This document shows, piece after piece, positions 1 to 12,766 of a stretch of DNA of 25,923 bases. The notes under the pieces were generated by a model. It searched no databases. It was not told where the DNA came from and worked only from the letters and a program-made list of their open reading frames with translations. Numbering within the stretch: position 1 is the stretch's first letter; each line of letters begins with the position of its first letter. Origin of the DNA: Monoraphidium neglectum (taxonomy: Eukaryota; Chlorophyta; Chlorophyceae; Sphaeropleales; Selenastraceae); NCBI RefSeq assembly GCF_000611645.1, contig NW_014013354.1, forward strand, positions 7,548 through 33,470. The letters run 5' to 3'. The position numbers were made by a program, and so were the translations under genes.

Positions 1-835
1 GCCGCCCGCCGCCGCCGCCGCTTCCGAGGCCGCGGCGGCGAGCATCGCCGGCGCGCGCGCCGCGAGACCGCGGAGCAGCAGCAGCGCGTAGCAGCACCCG
101 CCGCCGCCCGCTGCGGATGCCGCTGCGTGGGTGCCCTCCGCCGCGGCCGCGAGGGCGGCGGCGCCGTGCTGGCGGAGCAGCGCGGCGGCGGGGGGGCCCC
201 AGCGCGCCGCGCGGTCCGAGCAGAAGTCGACGAGGCGGCTGATTGGGGCCGTCACCCGAGATCGCTTCTTCGGCAGCTCCAGCAGCTCCTCCTCTCCCAT
301 CACCTCGTCATCTGCGTCCACGTCCCCGCCATCGCTGCCGCCGCCGTCAGACCCCGACCCCCGGCCGGCCCGCCGCCGCCGCTGCTGTCCGCACCCCTGC
401 TGCTGCTGCTGTTGCTGCTGCGGGTGCGGCTGGGACGGCTGCGCCGCCGCCACTGCCGAGGTGTGTTGCTGCTGCTGTTGCTCGTGGAAGGCCTGGCCGT
501 AGTGAAAGAGGTCCCCCGCGAGCGCCGCCAGCGCCGCATGGTGGCGCGCCAGTGGCGCGCCCGGCTGCCCGCCCTCGGTGTCCCTGCGCCGTTGGGGGTT
601 GGAGGATTTTTCCAATCAAGGCAACGGTAGCGAGTCCATGGTGGCAGCCTTTGGGAGCGGAGCAGAGCGCGCATGAGGCCAGGCCTCTCCACATGCAAGC
701 GGCAACCTGTGCCCCTGCTCCAGACTTGCACCAACCCCGCCTGATCCGCAGCTACGGGCAGCACCGGCAGATGGCCTCGCCAATGTAGGATCGGCCCCAC
801 ACGCGCTCGCACATGCGCAGGAGAGCGCCACTCAT

Positions 836-868
<33 letters not shown>

Positions 869-3251
869 TGCGCGCGCACACAGACATAGACACGTACACG
901 CACACAGGGTACACACACACACGCATGCGCATACACACACAGTCGCTCTTACTCTCTTGCATACACACACACACATATGCACAGACAGACACACATATGA
1001 TGAATCTGGCAACTCCTTGAGAGAACTCAATGTCAACCCAGGCCCAGCCAGAATTCATCCTCACCAGCTGAACTCATCAGCTGTGAGGTCGTTGAGCACC
1101 AGCTGCTGCACCTCCGACACCGCCACGGGGCCCAGCGCCTGCAGCAGGCCCAGCCGCAGCGCAGCGCGGCAGTAGCCGTACAGAGCCTCCTGCATCACGG
1201 GGCGGCGTGGAGGGTGCATTACTCATCATGTGATGGCGGGCGCGCGGGGGGAGCGAACAACCCACAAACGTTATGCTGTTCTCATTCCAAGGCGCAGCAC
1301 AAGCATGCGGGGCCGCGCGCCGGCTCGCCAGCCCACCTTGAAGCGCGGCAGCCGTCCCTCACGCCACGCGCGCTTGATGTACATCTGCACGTGGCTGGCC
1401 TGCTCGTACAGCGGCACGCCCCGCAGCGAGTGGCCGCAGGCCAGCAGCAGGTGCTGCAGCGCCTGCAGCGCGTTGAGGGCGGTCTTGGAGAACTCCCTTT
1501 GCGGGAGCGTGCGAAGAGGGTGCAAGGGCGGCGGGTGTTCTGCTGTAGGCGGGAGGAGGGGAGCGGATCGCACACAATTGGGGCAGCGCAGAATCGGATG
1601 GCTAGCGGCGGCGCGCTGGGTCCCAGCCCCTGCGAAAAAGCGCCCGAGCCTGGCGCTGCTGCTGGGACGACGCAGGCCTGTTACAACAGCGGCCCCACGG
1701 CTCACCTCTGCTCGTTCATGGCCTTGATCACGTTCCCCAAGAACACGAGCACGTCCTGCGCCGTCCCCGGCGGCAGCACGCCCGGCGCCTGCGTCAGCAG
1801 CGCCAGCACCAGCCCCGACAGCCGCTGCAGCTCCTCAGACGGCGCGATGACGCCGCTGCCGCCGGGCGGCGCGCCGCGCTGGGTGGACGCATGCGCGCGC
1901 GATGCCGGCGGGGCTTGGGGGTCCAGCAGCGATTCCATGTGATCCATAATGGGGCCCAGGACTTCTGGTCAGGCCAGGGAATTGTGGAGGAGGAGATGAG
2001 TGCTTTTCTTGCTACCACTGGGCAGGCGGGCGTGGGTCATGGTGAGGGGTTGAGGGGGCGGGCTTGACAACTAGGTTTGTGGGGGCCAGCTTCTGCTTGC
2101 AACTGAGTCATGCCCCGCACTTTCCATCGCTCCACAAGCACACCCGGTAGATACGCTCAGTTGTTGGGTATCCACCCACTGCAGGATGGGACACGCAATG
2201 CCAACTTCATCACTAGGGCAGGGTATACACCGGCCCTGCCAGTCTGTAGCTGCACCTCCATTGCTCACCAATGAACTTGGCGACCGGGACACGCTGGCAG
2301 TAGGCCGGGTTGCTCAGCAGCTGCTTCTGCAGCAGCATGCACAGCTCCGTGCCGGTGCCACCCTTGAAGGCATCCGGCGTGTGGAGGGCGTCCCCAACGA
2401 ACGCAAAGAGCTGCGGCGTGCGGCGCAGCACGTGGCAGGCGTGGGGGCCTGCAAGCGCGGCAGGGCGGCCATCGTGAGGGGTGCTGCGCCGCATGCGGCT
2501 CCATTGATGGGGTGCGATACTCATAACAAGGCGCAGGCTGGGTTGCATGGCGCCAGCACCGCAGCATGCAGCCAGCCAGCGCCTGCGCCCCAGCCCATGC
2601 GGTTGCCCGCCACGCCGCCCACCGCATCGCTCCTCGTCGTCGGCCGCGGCGACGATGCGCCGCAGCAGCCTCACGCCCGCGACGTCGCCGCCGGAGCGCT
2701 TGGCGGCGAGGTCGCCGCCCTTCTTCAGGTGCCTCAGGTACACGTCCACCAGGCCCGGCCATGACGCCACTGCGCAGGGCGCGGGCGGAGGCGCTGGGTG
2801 CCAGCTGCCCGAGTCATGCCAGGAGCTCTGGAGGGAGGGCGCTCCGACAGCAACGGCTCTCGCAAAGATGGGCGGGCCGATTAGAATTCGAACGCTGCTG
2901 ACAGTGCATACGCGCTGCAGCTGGTGCGCGCGGGGTCCCCAAACTGCCCCCCATCAGTTGCACCCGGGTGACCATCAGCGGCCGACTGCATCGAGCGCAC
3001 ATGGAATGCCATCCTCGGGCCATATCCTGGCGGTGCGTCTGTCCAGCTTTAATTTGAACTCTGGGCTGTCTAACAGGCGTTCCAGCCGCTTGATGCCCTC
3101 CTGCACACAGAGAAAACGATCTGGCGCCCCGTGAGCAAGTACGTGCGGAGAGGTCGAGGCGCACTACCCGATTTTTGGTTCAAACCTTCCGAATCTTCTG
3201 CTTGTCAGAGTACAGCTGGTCCCGCACTGGACCGATCTCGGCTTCTGTCAT
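1..3251 (-). CDS. ATM: ATM-type serine/threonine kinase (PIKK), N-terminal part, incomplete at left edge
   Basis: Exons read on the minus strand as 3251-3186, 3100-3001, 2769-2623, 2448-2269, 1964-1706, 1496-1337, 1189-1065 and 583-<1. Every junction has GT-AG ends and the phases agree, giving about 540 residues. The start ATG (3249-3251) opens MTEAEIGPVRDQLYSDKQK. Residues about 5-35, including SDKQKIRKEGIKRLERLLD, resemble the TAN motif region of plant ATM, which has the same SDK.K.R.EGIK/R.L pattern. Further on, a segment with AFVGDALHTPDAF and a basic KKRSRV segment before a helical stretch fit the order seen in plant and animal ATM HEAT repeats. The last exon holds Gln-rich and acidic low-complexity insertions. 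The FAT and kinase domains would lie beyond the left edge. In the family, ATM is a nuclear kinase that signals DNA double-strand breaks, and TAN is needed for telomere and damage functions of yeast Tel1. Assignment rests on remembered alignment, so an unrelated HEAT protein is possible but unlikely. Confidence 0.78.
584..1064 (-). other. ATM intron 7 (481 bp)
   Basis: The intron has a donor at 1064-1063 (G|GTGAGG) and an acceptor at 585-584 (CGCAG|G). The phase-2 end TG| joins G of the next exon to restore a Trp codon, which supports both sites. It carries the CA-rich microsatellite listed separately. Reading frames crossing it on either strand are produced by that repeat. Confidence 0.75.
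837..994. repeat. CA-rich microsatellite
   Basis: A pure (CA) run of about 14 units starts at 837. It continues as imperfect CA-rich DNA (CACACG, CACATA and similar) to about 994. It lies inside ATM intron 7, where it reads as TG-rich RNA. His/Thr-rich and Cys/Val-rich frames across it are artefacts. Confidence 0.9.
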
Positions 3252-3534
3252 CTCTCCGGCAGCATATCTCGCGCTCACAGGCGGCGCTGCTGGATGTATC
3301 GGCTTCGTTCATGCCTTACTGCAGTAACGCAGGCATGTAGCGCTGTTGCATGCACCGCCGCTGTCACTTGCTAGCCGCGAAGCTGCTGCTGGTTTCAAAC
3401 CATGCCCCCCCCATGGCATAAGGTGTGGTTGCATAACTTACAGCCGGCGTTGATGATGCATTTATCCCAATGCAAGCAGCAGGCCGTAAATCAGTCACCT
3501 TGTCGAGAGCAGCACGACAGCTCAGCCCCCACCT
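3252..3534 (-). other. Intergenic: CDKC 3' region and ATM upstream region
   Basis: These 283 bp separate two genes on the same strand. They should hold the CDKC 3'UTR, its poly(A) signal, and the promoter and 5'UTR of the ATM-like gene. No TATA box or other core promoter element was identified. Confidence 0.6.
3438..3442 (-). promoter_or_regulatory. TGTAA poly(A) signal for CDKC
   Basis: TTACA on the plus strand reads TGTAA on the minus strand, about 93 nt past the CDKC stop codon. TGTAA is the characteristic polyadenylation pentamer of chlorophyte green algae. Distance and strand fit, but a pentamer can occur by chance. Confidence 0.55.
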
Positions 3535-6890
<3,356 letters not shown>

Positions 6891-7071
6891 GGTGCGATGG
6901 GCTGGCGCTCAGGCTGGCGCCTGCTGCCGCCTAGCGCCCTGCCTTGTCGCTGCCTGGGCGATTGCCTGCTGCAAAATGCCGAAGGCTTGGACGAATTGCG
7001 TGCCCCACGCCCCGCGCCACTCGCGCTGCGCCGCCGAGCGTTGTTCGCGCCGCAAGGCGTTCCTAGGGACT

Positions 7072-7272
7072 TTAGGCCCGAGTGCTAGCAAGCGGCGTCT
7101 GGCAGCCAAAACACGTTTGACACAGATAATCGCGCACCCAAGCCAAGGGCTGTCGAGTAGCACGGTCGGACACGTAGATCTTGTAAGCAGCTTTGCGCTC
7201 AAGAAATGGTTTTTGACAAACACTACAACCACCTTCTCGTCGCAAGTATACAGTATGATAATCACAGGTCAC
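7072..7272 (-). CDS. Possible small zinc-binding protein or terminal exon (uncertain)
   Basis: A minus-strand frame of about 66 codons encodes CSVCQKPF, then a mixed region with AYKIYVSDRATRQPLAWV, then YLCQTCFGCQTPL before the stop. The spacing CxxC-x30-CxxCxxC suggests a zinc ribbon or zinc-knuckle fold. Composition is balanced and unlike the Ala/Arg-rich shadow frames nearby. There is no in-frame ATG: the frame opens after a TAG, and the first plausible initiator is GTG. A short upstream exon with ATG near 7331, spliced to GAG|AAGG, would restore a start in phase but requires an intron of only about 58 bp. It could also be a 5'UTR frame of CDKC, which begins 181 bp downstream. I do not recognise the family. 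Confidence 0.28.
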   Translation of the reverse strand: MTCDYHTVYLRREGGCSVCQKPFLERKAAYKIYVSDRATRQPLAWVRDYLCQTCFGCQTPLASTRA

Positions 7273-7488
7273 AGGCGGTCCTTGAGAAGCTGCCCACTAG
7301 CCAGAAGGATGTCAAGTGGCCATTGTATCATGTAGCACAACGCCCGAGAAAGGTCATGGGCATGTTCAAGATGTGGATGTACTCTGGGTGTCTCCTATCC
7401 GGCCATGCTGGTTCTCCACTTGTCACGTGAGTGGCTCTGTTCCCCAGTTCAGCCCAAGCAAGGCCCATCATTCAGAAAACTGCATGCG

Positions 7489-7521
7489 GTTGCATGCAGC
7501 CGCACGCGCTGCATGCAACTC
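7489..7521. other. Perfect 12-bp hairpin
   Basis: Bases 7490-7501 (GTTGCATGCAGC) are exactly complementary to 7509-7520 (GCTGCATGCAAC), leaving a 7-nt loop; 7489/7521 could add a G-U pair. Each arm also contains the palindrome TGCATGCA. It lies between the propeller gene's poly(A) signal and the CDKC upstream region. Confidence 0.9.
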
Positions 7522-7524
7522 TGA

Positions 7525-7530
7525 TATATA
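7525..7530. promoter_or_regulatory. Candidate TATA element (TATATA)
   Basis: TATATA occurs within CTGATATATAACTT in otherwise GC-rich DNA. It reads the same on both strands, so direction is not determined. It lies about 635 bp upstream of the CDKC ATG and about 250 bp upstream of the Cys-rich frame. No transcription start is visible. Confidence 0.25.
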
Positions 7531-7658
7531 ACTTGCTTCATAGGTGACCTCATCAAGCCCGCCACGCTGGCTTTGGCATGAGAGGTTGACCCCTGGTCAA
7601 TCCCAACTCTTGGTCTGCCTAAGGGCCAGCACTCACAGGCCCAACTCCCCAGACTGAA

Positions 7659-7663
7659 TTACA
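7659..7663 (-). promoter_or_regulatory. TGTAA poly(A) signal for the propeller gene
   Basis: TTACA on the plus strand gives TGTAA on the minus strand, about 190 nt downstream of the stop codon at 7853. Strand and distance fit a chlorophyte 3'UTR. Confidence 0.5.
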
Positions 7664-7852
7664 AGGCGTTGCATGCGCAGATGTACACTGCCAATCCTGG
7701 ATGCGGCATGGATCACACCTTGCAGCTGAGCACCTGCACAACACTACATCAAGCACACTCCCCAAAATGAAGGGCTGCCGTGTTCATGGTGATGGAGACA
7801 ACGCGCCAACACACGATGCACAGCGCAAGAAAAAATACAGCTCACGTACTTA

Positions 7853-10806
7853 CTAAGAGACCCTGGGCCGGTACGGAATGGCGGGGCCGCCGGCACCGAC
7901 TTGTGCCGCCGCCGCATCATCCGCTGGCCGCCTCGCGCCCCTAGGCGGCACGCGCTCCCGCCCGCCAAACAGCTGCTGCCCGAGCAACCCACCAACCCTG
8001 GCGCCGCCTGCTCCCTGGCCGCTGCCACTGCCACTGTCCAGCGCGACTGCAGCTGCGGCGATGCTGCCCGGGCTGGGCGGGCCGCCCAGCACCGTCGCCG
8101 CTGCACCGCCCGCACGCGCAAACAAGCTGAGGCGCGGTGCGGTGCCGCCGCCCCCGCCCTCGTCGTCCGACCCGCTCGACCCCCCGCGGCTGCCGGGTGC
8201 CAGGTGCCGCCGCCCGCTCGGCGCCAGCGCCTCATACTCGCTGCCCTGGTCGCCGCCGCCGCTGAGCAGCGAGCGCTCGTCCGCCCAGCGGTGGACGTAC
8301 AGCAGCGCGGCGCCGAGGATGAGCGCCGCGACGGACGCGATCGTTACCAGGGTGACGACCCAGATCGCAAACTGGGCGCGCGGGTTGGTCGGGTCGGTGC
8401 CGCGCTCCGCGTCGAGGCACACCGCCCAGGCCTGCTTGCCTGTCGTCGCGTTGAGCGCCCGCAGGCAGCAGCGGCCGCGGCGGCAGGCCTCCGAAAACAC
8501 GAGCGGCCCGACGGGCAGCGCGAAGCCCCCGTCAGACGGGTGCAGCGGCGGCTGCATGGAGCCGTTGAACGCCCGCGTCCACGCCTGCTTGCCGCTGAGG
8601 CCGTCCAACGCATACACGGACGTCCGGTTGCCCGCGCCGCGCAGCGAGTGCAGCAGCAGCAGCGGGCTCGCGCCGACGCGGCGCTCGTCCCCGGGCGGCA
8701 GCATCTGGGCCGGCAGCTGCCAGGGCGCGAGCCACTCGCCAGGCGGCAGCGTCAGCTGCCACAACGCCTTGCCGCTTAAAGCACTGACCCCGACGACTGT
8801 GGTGTTTGTCAGGAAAGCAACCACCCTGCCGCCGCCGCCGCCGTCGCTGCCGTCGCCACTGGTAATGCGCCCGCCACCTTGCGCGGGGACACCGCCATTG
8901 CCACCGTCGCCGCCAAGAGCGGCGCGGCGCGAGCTTGGGCGCATGACCACAGGGCCTTGGCCCCACACCTGTCCGAGGGGGTCGAACGCTGCGACACCCG
9001 GGATCTCCACCTCGCTCCACCACTCGCGCTTTCCCGTGACCAGGTCAACGGCATACACACACACCGTGCTTGTGTTGGCGCCGTGGCGCGGCCGCAGCCG
9101 CGGCTGGCCGTCGAGGCGGCCGCGCTGCCGGAGTTTCAATCGCGGTCGTGGTGAGGTGGCGCCTCGGGCGGCCACGGGGGCGTCATCAGCGGGGCAGTTG
9201 CAGCCTAGGTACGCGACGCCCCCGTCCACCTCGAGCCACGAGCACCCGCCGTCGGCGCGGGCGGCGTGCGGTGCGTCGAGGCCCGTCCACAGGGCTTTGC
9301 CCGTCGCGCTGTCAACTGCCGAGAGGCCGTCGAGCGCGTCACAGTCGCGAGAGAGCAAGAGAACGCCCCCGACACTGCTGTGGCCGCCGCTGCCGCTACC
9401 ATCATTGCTGCCCTGCAAACCCCGTCCGCCGCCGCGGCTGCTTCTGCTGCCGGCGCCGCCGGCGTCGCCGCTGCGCGTGCGTGGCCGCTCCGGCGCGTAT
9501 ACACGTGCGATCGGGCTCGGCGTCGCGCAGAAGGCGCCCTCGCGCCGCCACAGGAGCTGCCCCGTTGCCTTGTCATACGCCAAAATCACCCCCGCCTCCT
9601 CGTCTGCCACCAGCAGCCGCGGCCCGTCGAGCTCCATGCGCTCAAACGTGACGCCAGGCTCGATTTCGCCGGTCCACAGCGGCGAGCCGTCGGCCAGCGA
9701 CAGCGCCTGCAGCCAGCTGCCGGAGCCGTCGGGGCTGACGAGAGCCAGGTACAGCACCGGCTTGGGCGGCGGCGGCGGCGGTGCCGGCGCGGGCGCCTGC
9801 GGGGCGCCCACGAAGCAGTCCGCGCCTTCACCATCATCATCATCGTCGTCAGCAAGCACGCCTGCGCCGCTGCTGCTGCCGCCGCCGCCCTCCGCATCGG
9901 CTCCGCCGCCGCGGTTCCCCACCAGGCTTCGGCGGCGGCACGAGTCCGCCTCCTCAGGGCCCGCCACGTCAGCCAGCCGCCCCAGCGGCAGGTCCGCCCT
10001 CCACTCCCACCGCTGCTCCGTCGGCCCGCGTTTGACTCTTAGCCCGTAGACCCGCGCGGGTGGGCCGGCCGCAGTTGCGAACACGGTGCCGGCGCCGCCC
10101 TCCGCCGCGTCCTCAAAGCTCGCGGACGGGGGGAGGTCGATCTCTTTGCGCCAGTATGCGAACCAGTTGTTGAGGGGGAACTGCCAGCGCACGCGGCCGG
10201 AGGCGAGGCTGACGGAGTAGAGGCCGGGGCCGGACCAGGTCGTGAAGTAGAGGGCGCGGCGGCCGAGCGCTGCGCCCTTGATGCCCGTGATGTCGGTGCT
10301 GTGGGTGGCCGAGCATGTAATCAAGGCGCCGGAGTTCATGCAGGTGGAGGGATTAATGGTGTGTGTGGGTGTGTGTGTGTGGGGGGGGGGGGCGCGGCCA
10401 TATGGGCGCAGGCTGCCCATGAGCAACGGGCAGCAGCCTGGCGGCAACGATGACGGGGACGCCCGACCCACCTGTATGCAAACCACAGCAGCTCGCCGGT
10501 CGTACTGTTGATTGTATAGATGTTATAGCATGGGGTTGCTGCTGCGCTGGTACACTGGCTACTGTTCAGCCGCATCATCCACACCAGGATGTCGTGCCTT
10601 GCTGCCACGGCACGCAGCGTTCCACCGGCGCCGGGCACGGGCTGCGTCGATGTCAGCGAGTCCCTTAGATCCCCTGCAAACTCTACAGCCCCTGGGCCTG
10701 CGATGTCAGCGCCCCGTGATGAAGCGCGGGGCCTGGCACCAGTGGCCAGGCCGCTGAGGGCGCACGCTGCCACTATTGCTAGAATCCAGCCTGTTCTAGA
10801 CGCCAT
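7853..10806 (-). CDS. Type I membrane protein with PQQ-like beta-propeller ectodomain
   Basis: Two exons, 10806-10472 and about 10412-7853, give about 964 residues. The ATG at 10806 opens a signal peptide (MASRTGWILAIVAACALSG, ending near residue 23). About nine PQQ-type repeats follow, each ending in a hydrophobic-D/S-x-x-(S/T)G-x-x-x-W pattern: TINSTTGELLW, SLASGRVRW, SLADGSPLW, YDKATGQLLW, DSATGKALW, DLVTGKREW, SALSGKALW, LDGLSGKQAW and LNATTGKQAW. That number suits one eight-bladed propeller. N-glycosylation sequons occur (NST, NTS, NTT, NRT, NGS, NAT). A single hydrophobic helix, about residues 795-820 (IWVVTLVTIASVAALILGAA), precedes a Gly/Ser/Arg-rich tail of about 143 residues. Topology predicts a luminal or extracellular propeller and a cytosolic tail. 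No kinase domain follows, so it is not IRE1. Resemblance to EMC1 or BamB is only at fold level. The 59-bp intron and its acceptor are uncertain. Specific function is not recognised. Confidence 0.8.
10362..10392. repeat. TG microsatellite plus poly-G tract
   Basis: A GTGTGTG-rich run followed by twelve G (10381-10392) lies at the 5' end of the second propeller exon. In gene sense it is poly-C then CA-rich, resembling a polypyrimidine tract. The adopted model translates it as PPPHTHTPTHT, which is doubtful. Confidence 0.8.
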
Positions 10807-12766
10807 CAAGATCACTACAGCTCAAGCAGTCGCGATGTGATCTGACGCGCCTCGCGTCCAGCCCTAATGCCCTAAAGGTGTGTGCGCCCCCATCGCATTG
10901 CGGATTAATCCACCGCGTATGTCAGAGCAGTGGTTTCAAGACCAACTTGCTCTGCGCCAACACATGGCGCCTCTCAAGTGACGACATGTGTCGGTTGCAG
11001 TGACATGCTGCAGTTGCACAAGGGTGCAGGGCGTTCCGTCCAACAGGGGCTGTCAGCCAGCCGCAAGGGCAGCTTTTTGCTGAAAGCGTGGGCTGGTTGT
11101 TTGCGGCACAGCCACCATGCTTCAGCCTAGGGTTGAGAGACTTGATGACAGCGCTCGACTGCTGACCTGGTGATGTTCCATCGCTCTTCGTGCCTTCTGG
11201 GCGCTGCCTCCATTCAGGATTGGGGAGCCTTGGCGTGCAACCAGGCTGAAAATCTGCCGCTGAATACACCCTTGTTTATCAGTCCTCCTCTACGGCTGTC
11301 AATGCTGCACTGCGAGTCACGAGGAGCACCGCAAATCTGTTGGCAGCAGGAAAGCTGCCAACTGTTGCGGCTGATGGAGTCATTGCGCCTGAAAGCAAAG
11401 ATATGACCTGGGAATTCCTTTCTCAATGATGAGCTTACTATAATACAGGGCATGGCAAACTGCTATGTCGTGCAGTCGGTTTTTTCAGGTTGTGCACCTC
11501 TACTGGCCCTACAGTATCACTGCTCACAAATCAGTCGAGTCCCACATCTCACTCAGTGTTCCAGCAGCCTTTTGCAGAACAAGAAGTGATGAGCTTCCCA
11601 AAATTTGGGTTGTTTAGGTACTTGCTCGAGACAGAGACGTTGACCGCCAAAGACCCAATGGGCGCGGGCACGTGCCGTGCGTGACATACTGACCTGAGCA
11701 TAGTCCTGTCTTTTGGTACCGCCGATGCAGATTGTCACAGAACGGGACGTAGGTCGACCTTGCACTTGTCACGCAATGCAAGGGTGCAAAGCAATTACAC
11801 TGTGTATATCGCACAAGCAGTTTTTGGGTGGGGATACCAATCATTGGCGCCAGCCGCGCTGCTGTTGCGAGGTGAAGGAGCGGCCGCACTGGAGCGACTG
11901 TACACAGGGGTTATGCGAGGTGCGATCCTGCTGTCATTTGCGCTGGGACAGGATCTTGTGAGTTCATCAAGTTCAGAATGTCCGGCAAGGGCATCGATGC
12001 CCAAACTCCTCGAGCGACGGGTCGCTAGGGGGGGCGTTTTAAGCTGCCTTACTTGTACTTGCCAATGAACCTGTTGTGGGCTTTAATCGTAACGGCTGGG
12101 TGGCACTGCGTGGCCGATGCTGAGTGCATGCTGTGCTGATGTGCCTTGCAAAGGGCATTTCACTCATGTTGCGGCCGCTTTCCAACATGTGCCAGTTGTA
12201 ATCGATCGCTGCAGGTCCGCGCCATCAGTTGTGCGAATATGACCACCTATCGCATCCCCTGCACTTGTGCTCGAGCCAAAATGAATGCGATGCTTCAGGG
12301 ACTGTGAGTCGACGCCAGGGCGTTGCGTGGCGGGGCACAGGGGGTTCTCGGCAGGGCAGCGTGAGGGTATGTGAAGGCAAGGCGGCGCGCCGCACCCCAA
12401 GCATGCACCTCCCCGCAGACATCCTGTCCTCCCCAAATTTCCCGCGGGGGCCTCCCAAGTAAGAATCTGAACACTGAATACGGCAGGGTCTGTGGGGGCC
12501 CCCTTCTCTTGGCGAACCTGTGACAGACGAGCAGCGGTTCGCTCTGATACGGTGGTGACAGCCAGCCGTTGACGCGGCCTAGCACCACTGGATCTCCATG
12601 CACCTTAACTATTCTTCGCTGACTTGTATCTATCATAGGTGCACGAAGTTGCAAGTTCTGAATCAATCACGCACTTGATCGCCGCCCGGTCAAAATCGCG
12701 GACAGAAGCACAGCAAGAGAGCCCGAGTGTCCCGATATCTTCTACCCAAACACTATCAGACCGAAT
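10807..12766. other. 1.96-kb divergent intergenic region, no convincing gene
   Basis: The region separates the ATGs of two divergently transcribed genes and should contain both promoters. GC content is visibly lower than in flanking exons and stop codons are frequent in all frames. It contains a 9-bp perfect hairpin (11339-11362), a CACGTG palindrome (11667-11676), and an AG...GT-bounded segment at 12416-12457 that could be an untranslated exon. No tRNA or other RNA gene was recognised. Confidence 0.6.
11339..11362. other. Perfect 9-bp hairpin
   Basis: GTTGGCAGC (11339-11347) and GCTGCCAAC (11354-11362) are exact reverse complements around a 6-nt loop, AGGAAA. It lies mid-way in the divergent intergenic region, about 530 bp upstream of the propeller ATG and 1.4 kb upstream of the hydrolase ATG. 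Confidence 0.85.

Larger units (their letters stand above)
6891..7852. other. Intergenic region between CDKC and the propeller gene
   Basis: This 962-bp stretch should contain the CDKC promoter and 5'UTR and the 3'UTR of the upstream minus-strand gene. It also holds a Cys-rich reading frame (7072-7272), a hairpin (7489-7521), an AT-rich TATATA element (7525-7530) and a TGTAA signal, listed separately. It is visibly less GC-rich than the coding exons. Confidence 0.6.

Noticed and set aside
813..1175. His/Thr-rich plus-strand frame
   Set aside because: It translates the CA microsatellite in ATM intron 7.
7878..10049. A 723-codon plus-strand open frame, Ser/Pro/Arg-rich
   Set aside because: It is antisense to the propeller gene, whose minus frame carries a signal peptide, PQQ repeats and a membrane helix. 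High GC leaves the complement free of stops.
10862..10876. CCCTAA and CCCTAAA words resembling the TTTAGGG telomere repeat
   Set aside because: There are only two imperfect copies near a gene start. This is not an array and is too weak to call a telo-box.
11586..11692. Possible box C/D snoRNA (GTGATGA and CTGA about 100 bp apart)
   Set aside because: No terminal stem, and no C' or D' boxes or guide could be identified. The same TGATGAGCTT word also occurs at 11427, so the match is probably chance.
11760..12068. Plus-strand frame of 102 codons with a fairly balanced composition
   Set aside because: It has no ATG start, no recognised motif, and no supporting splice structure.
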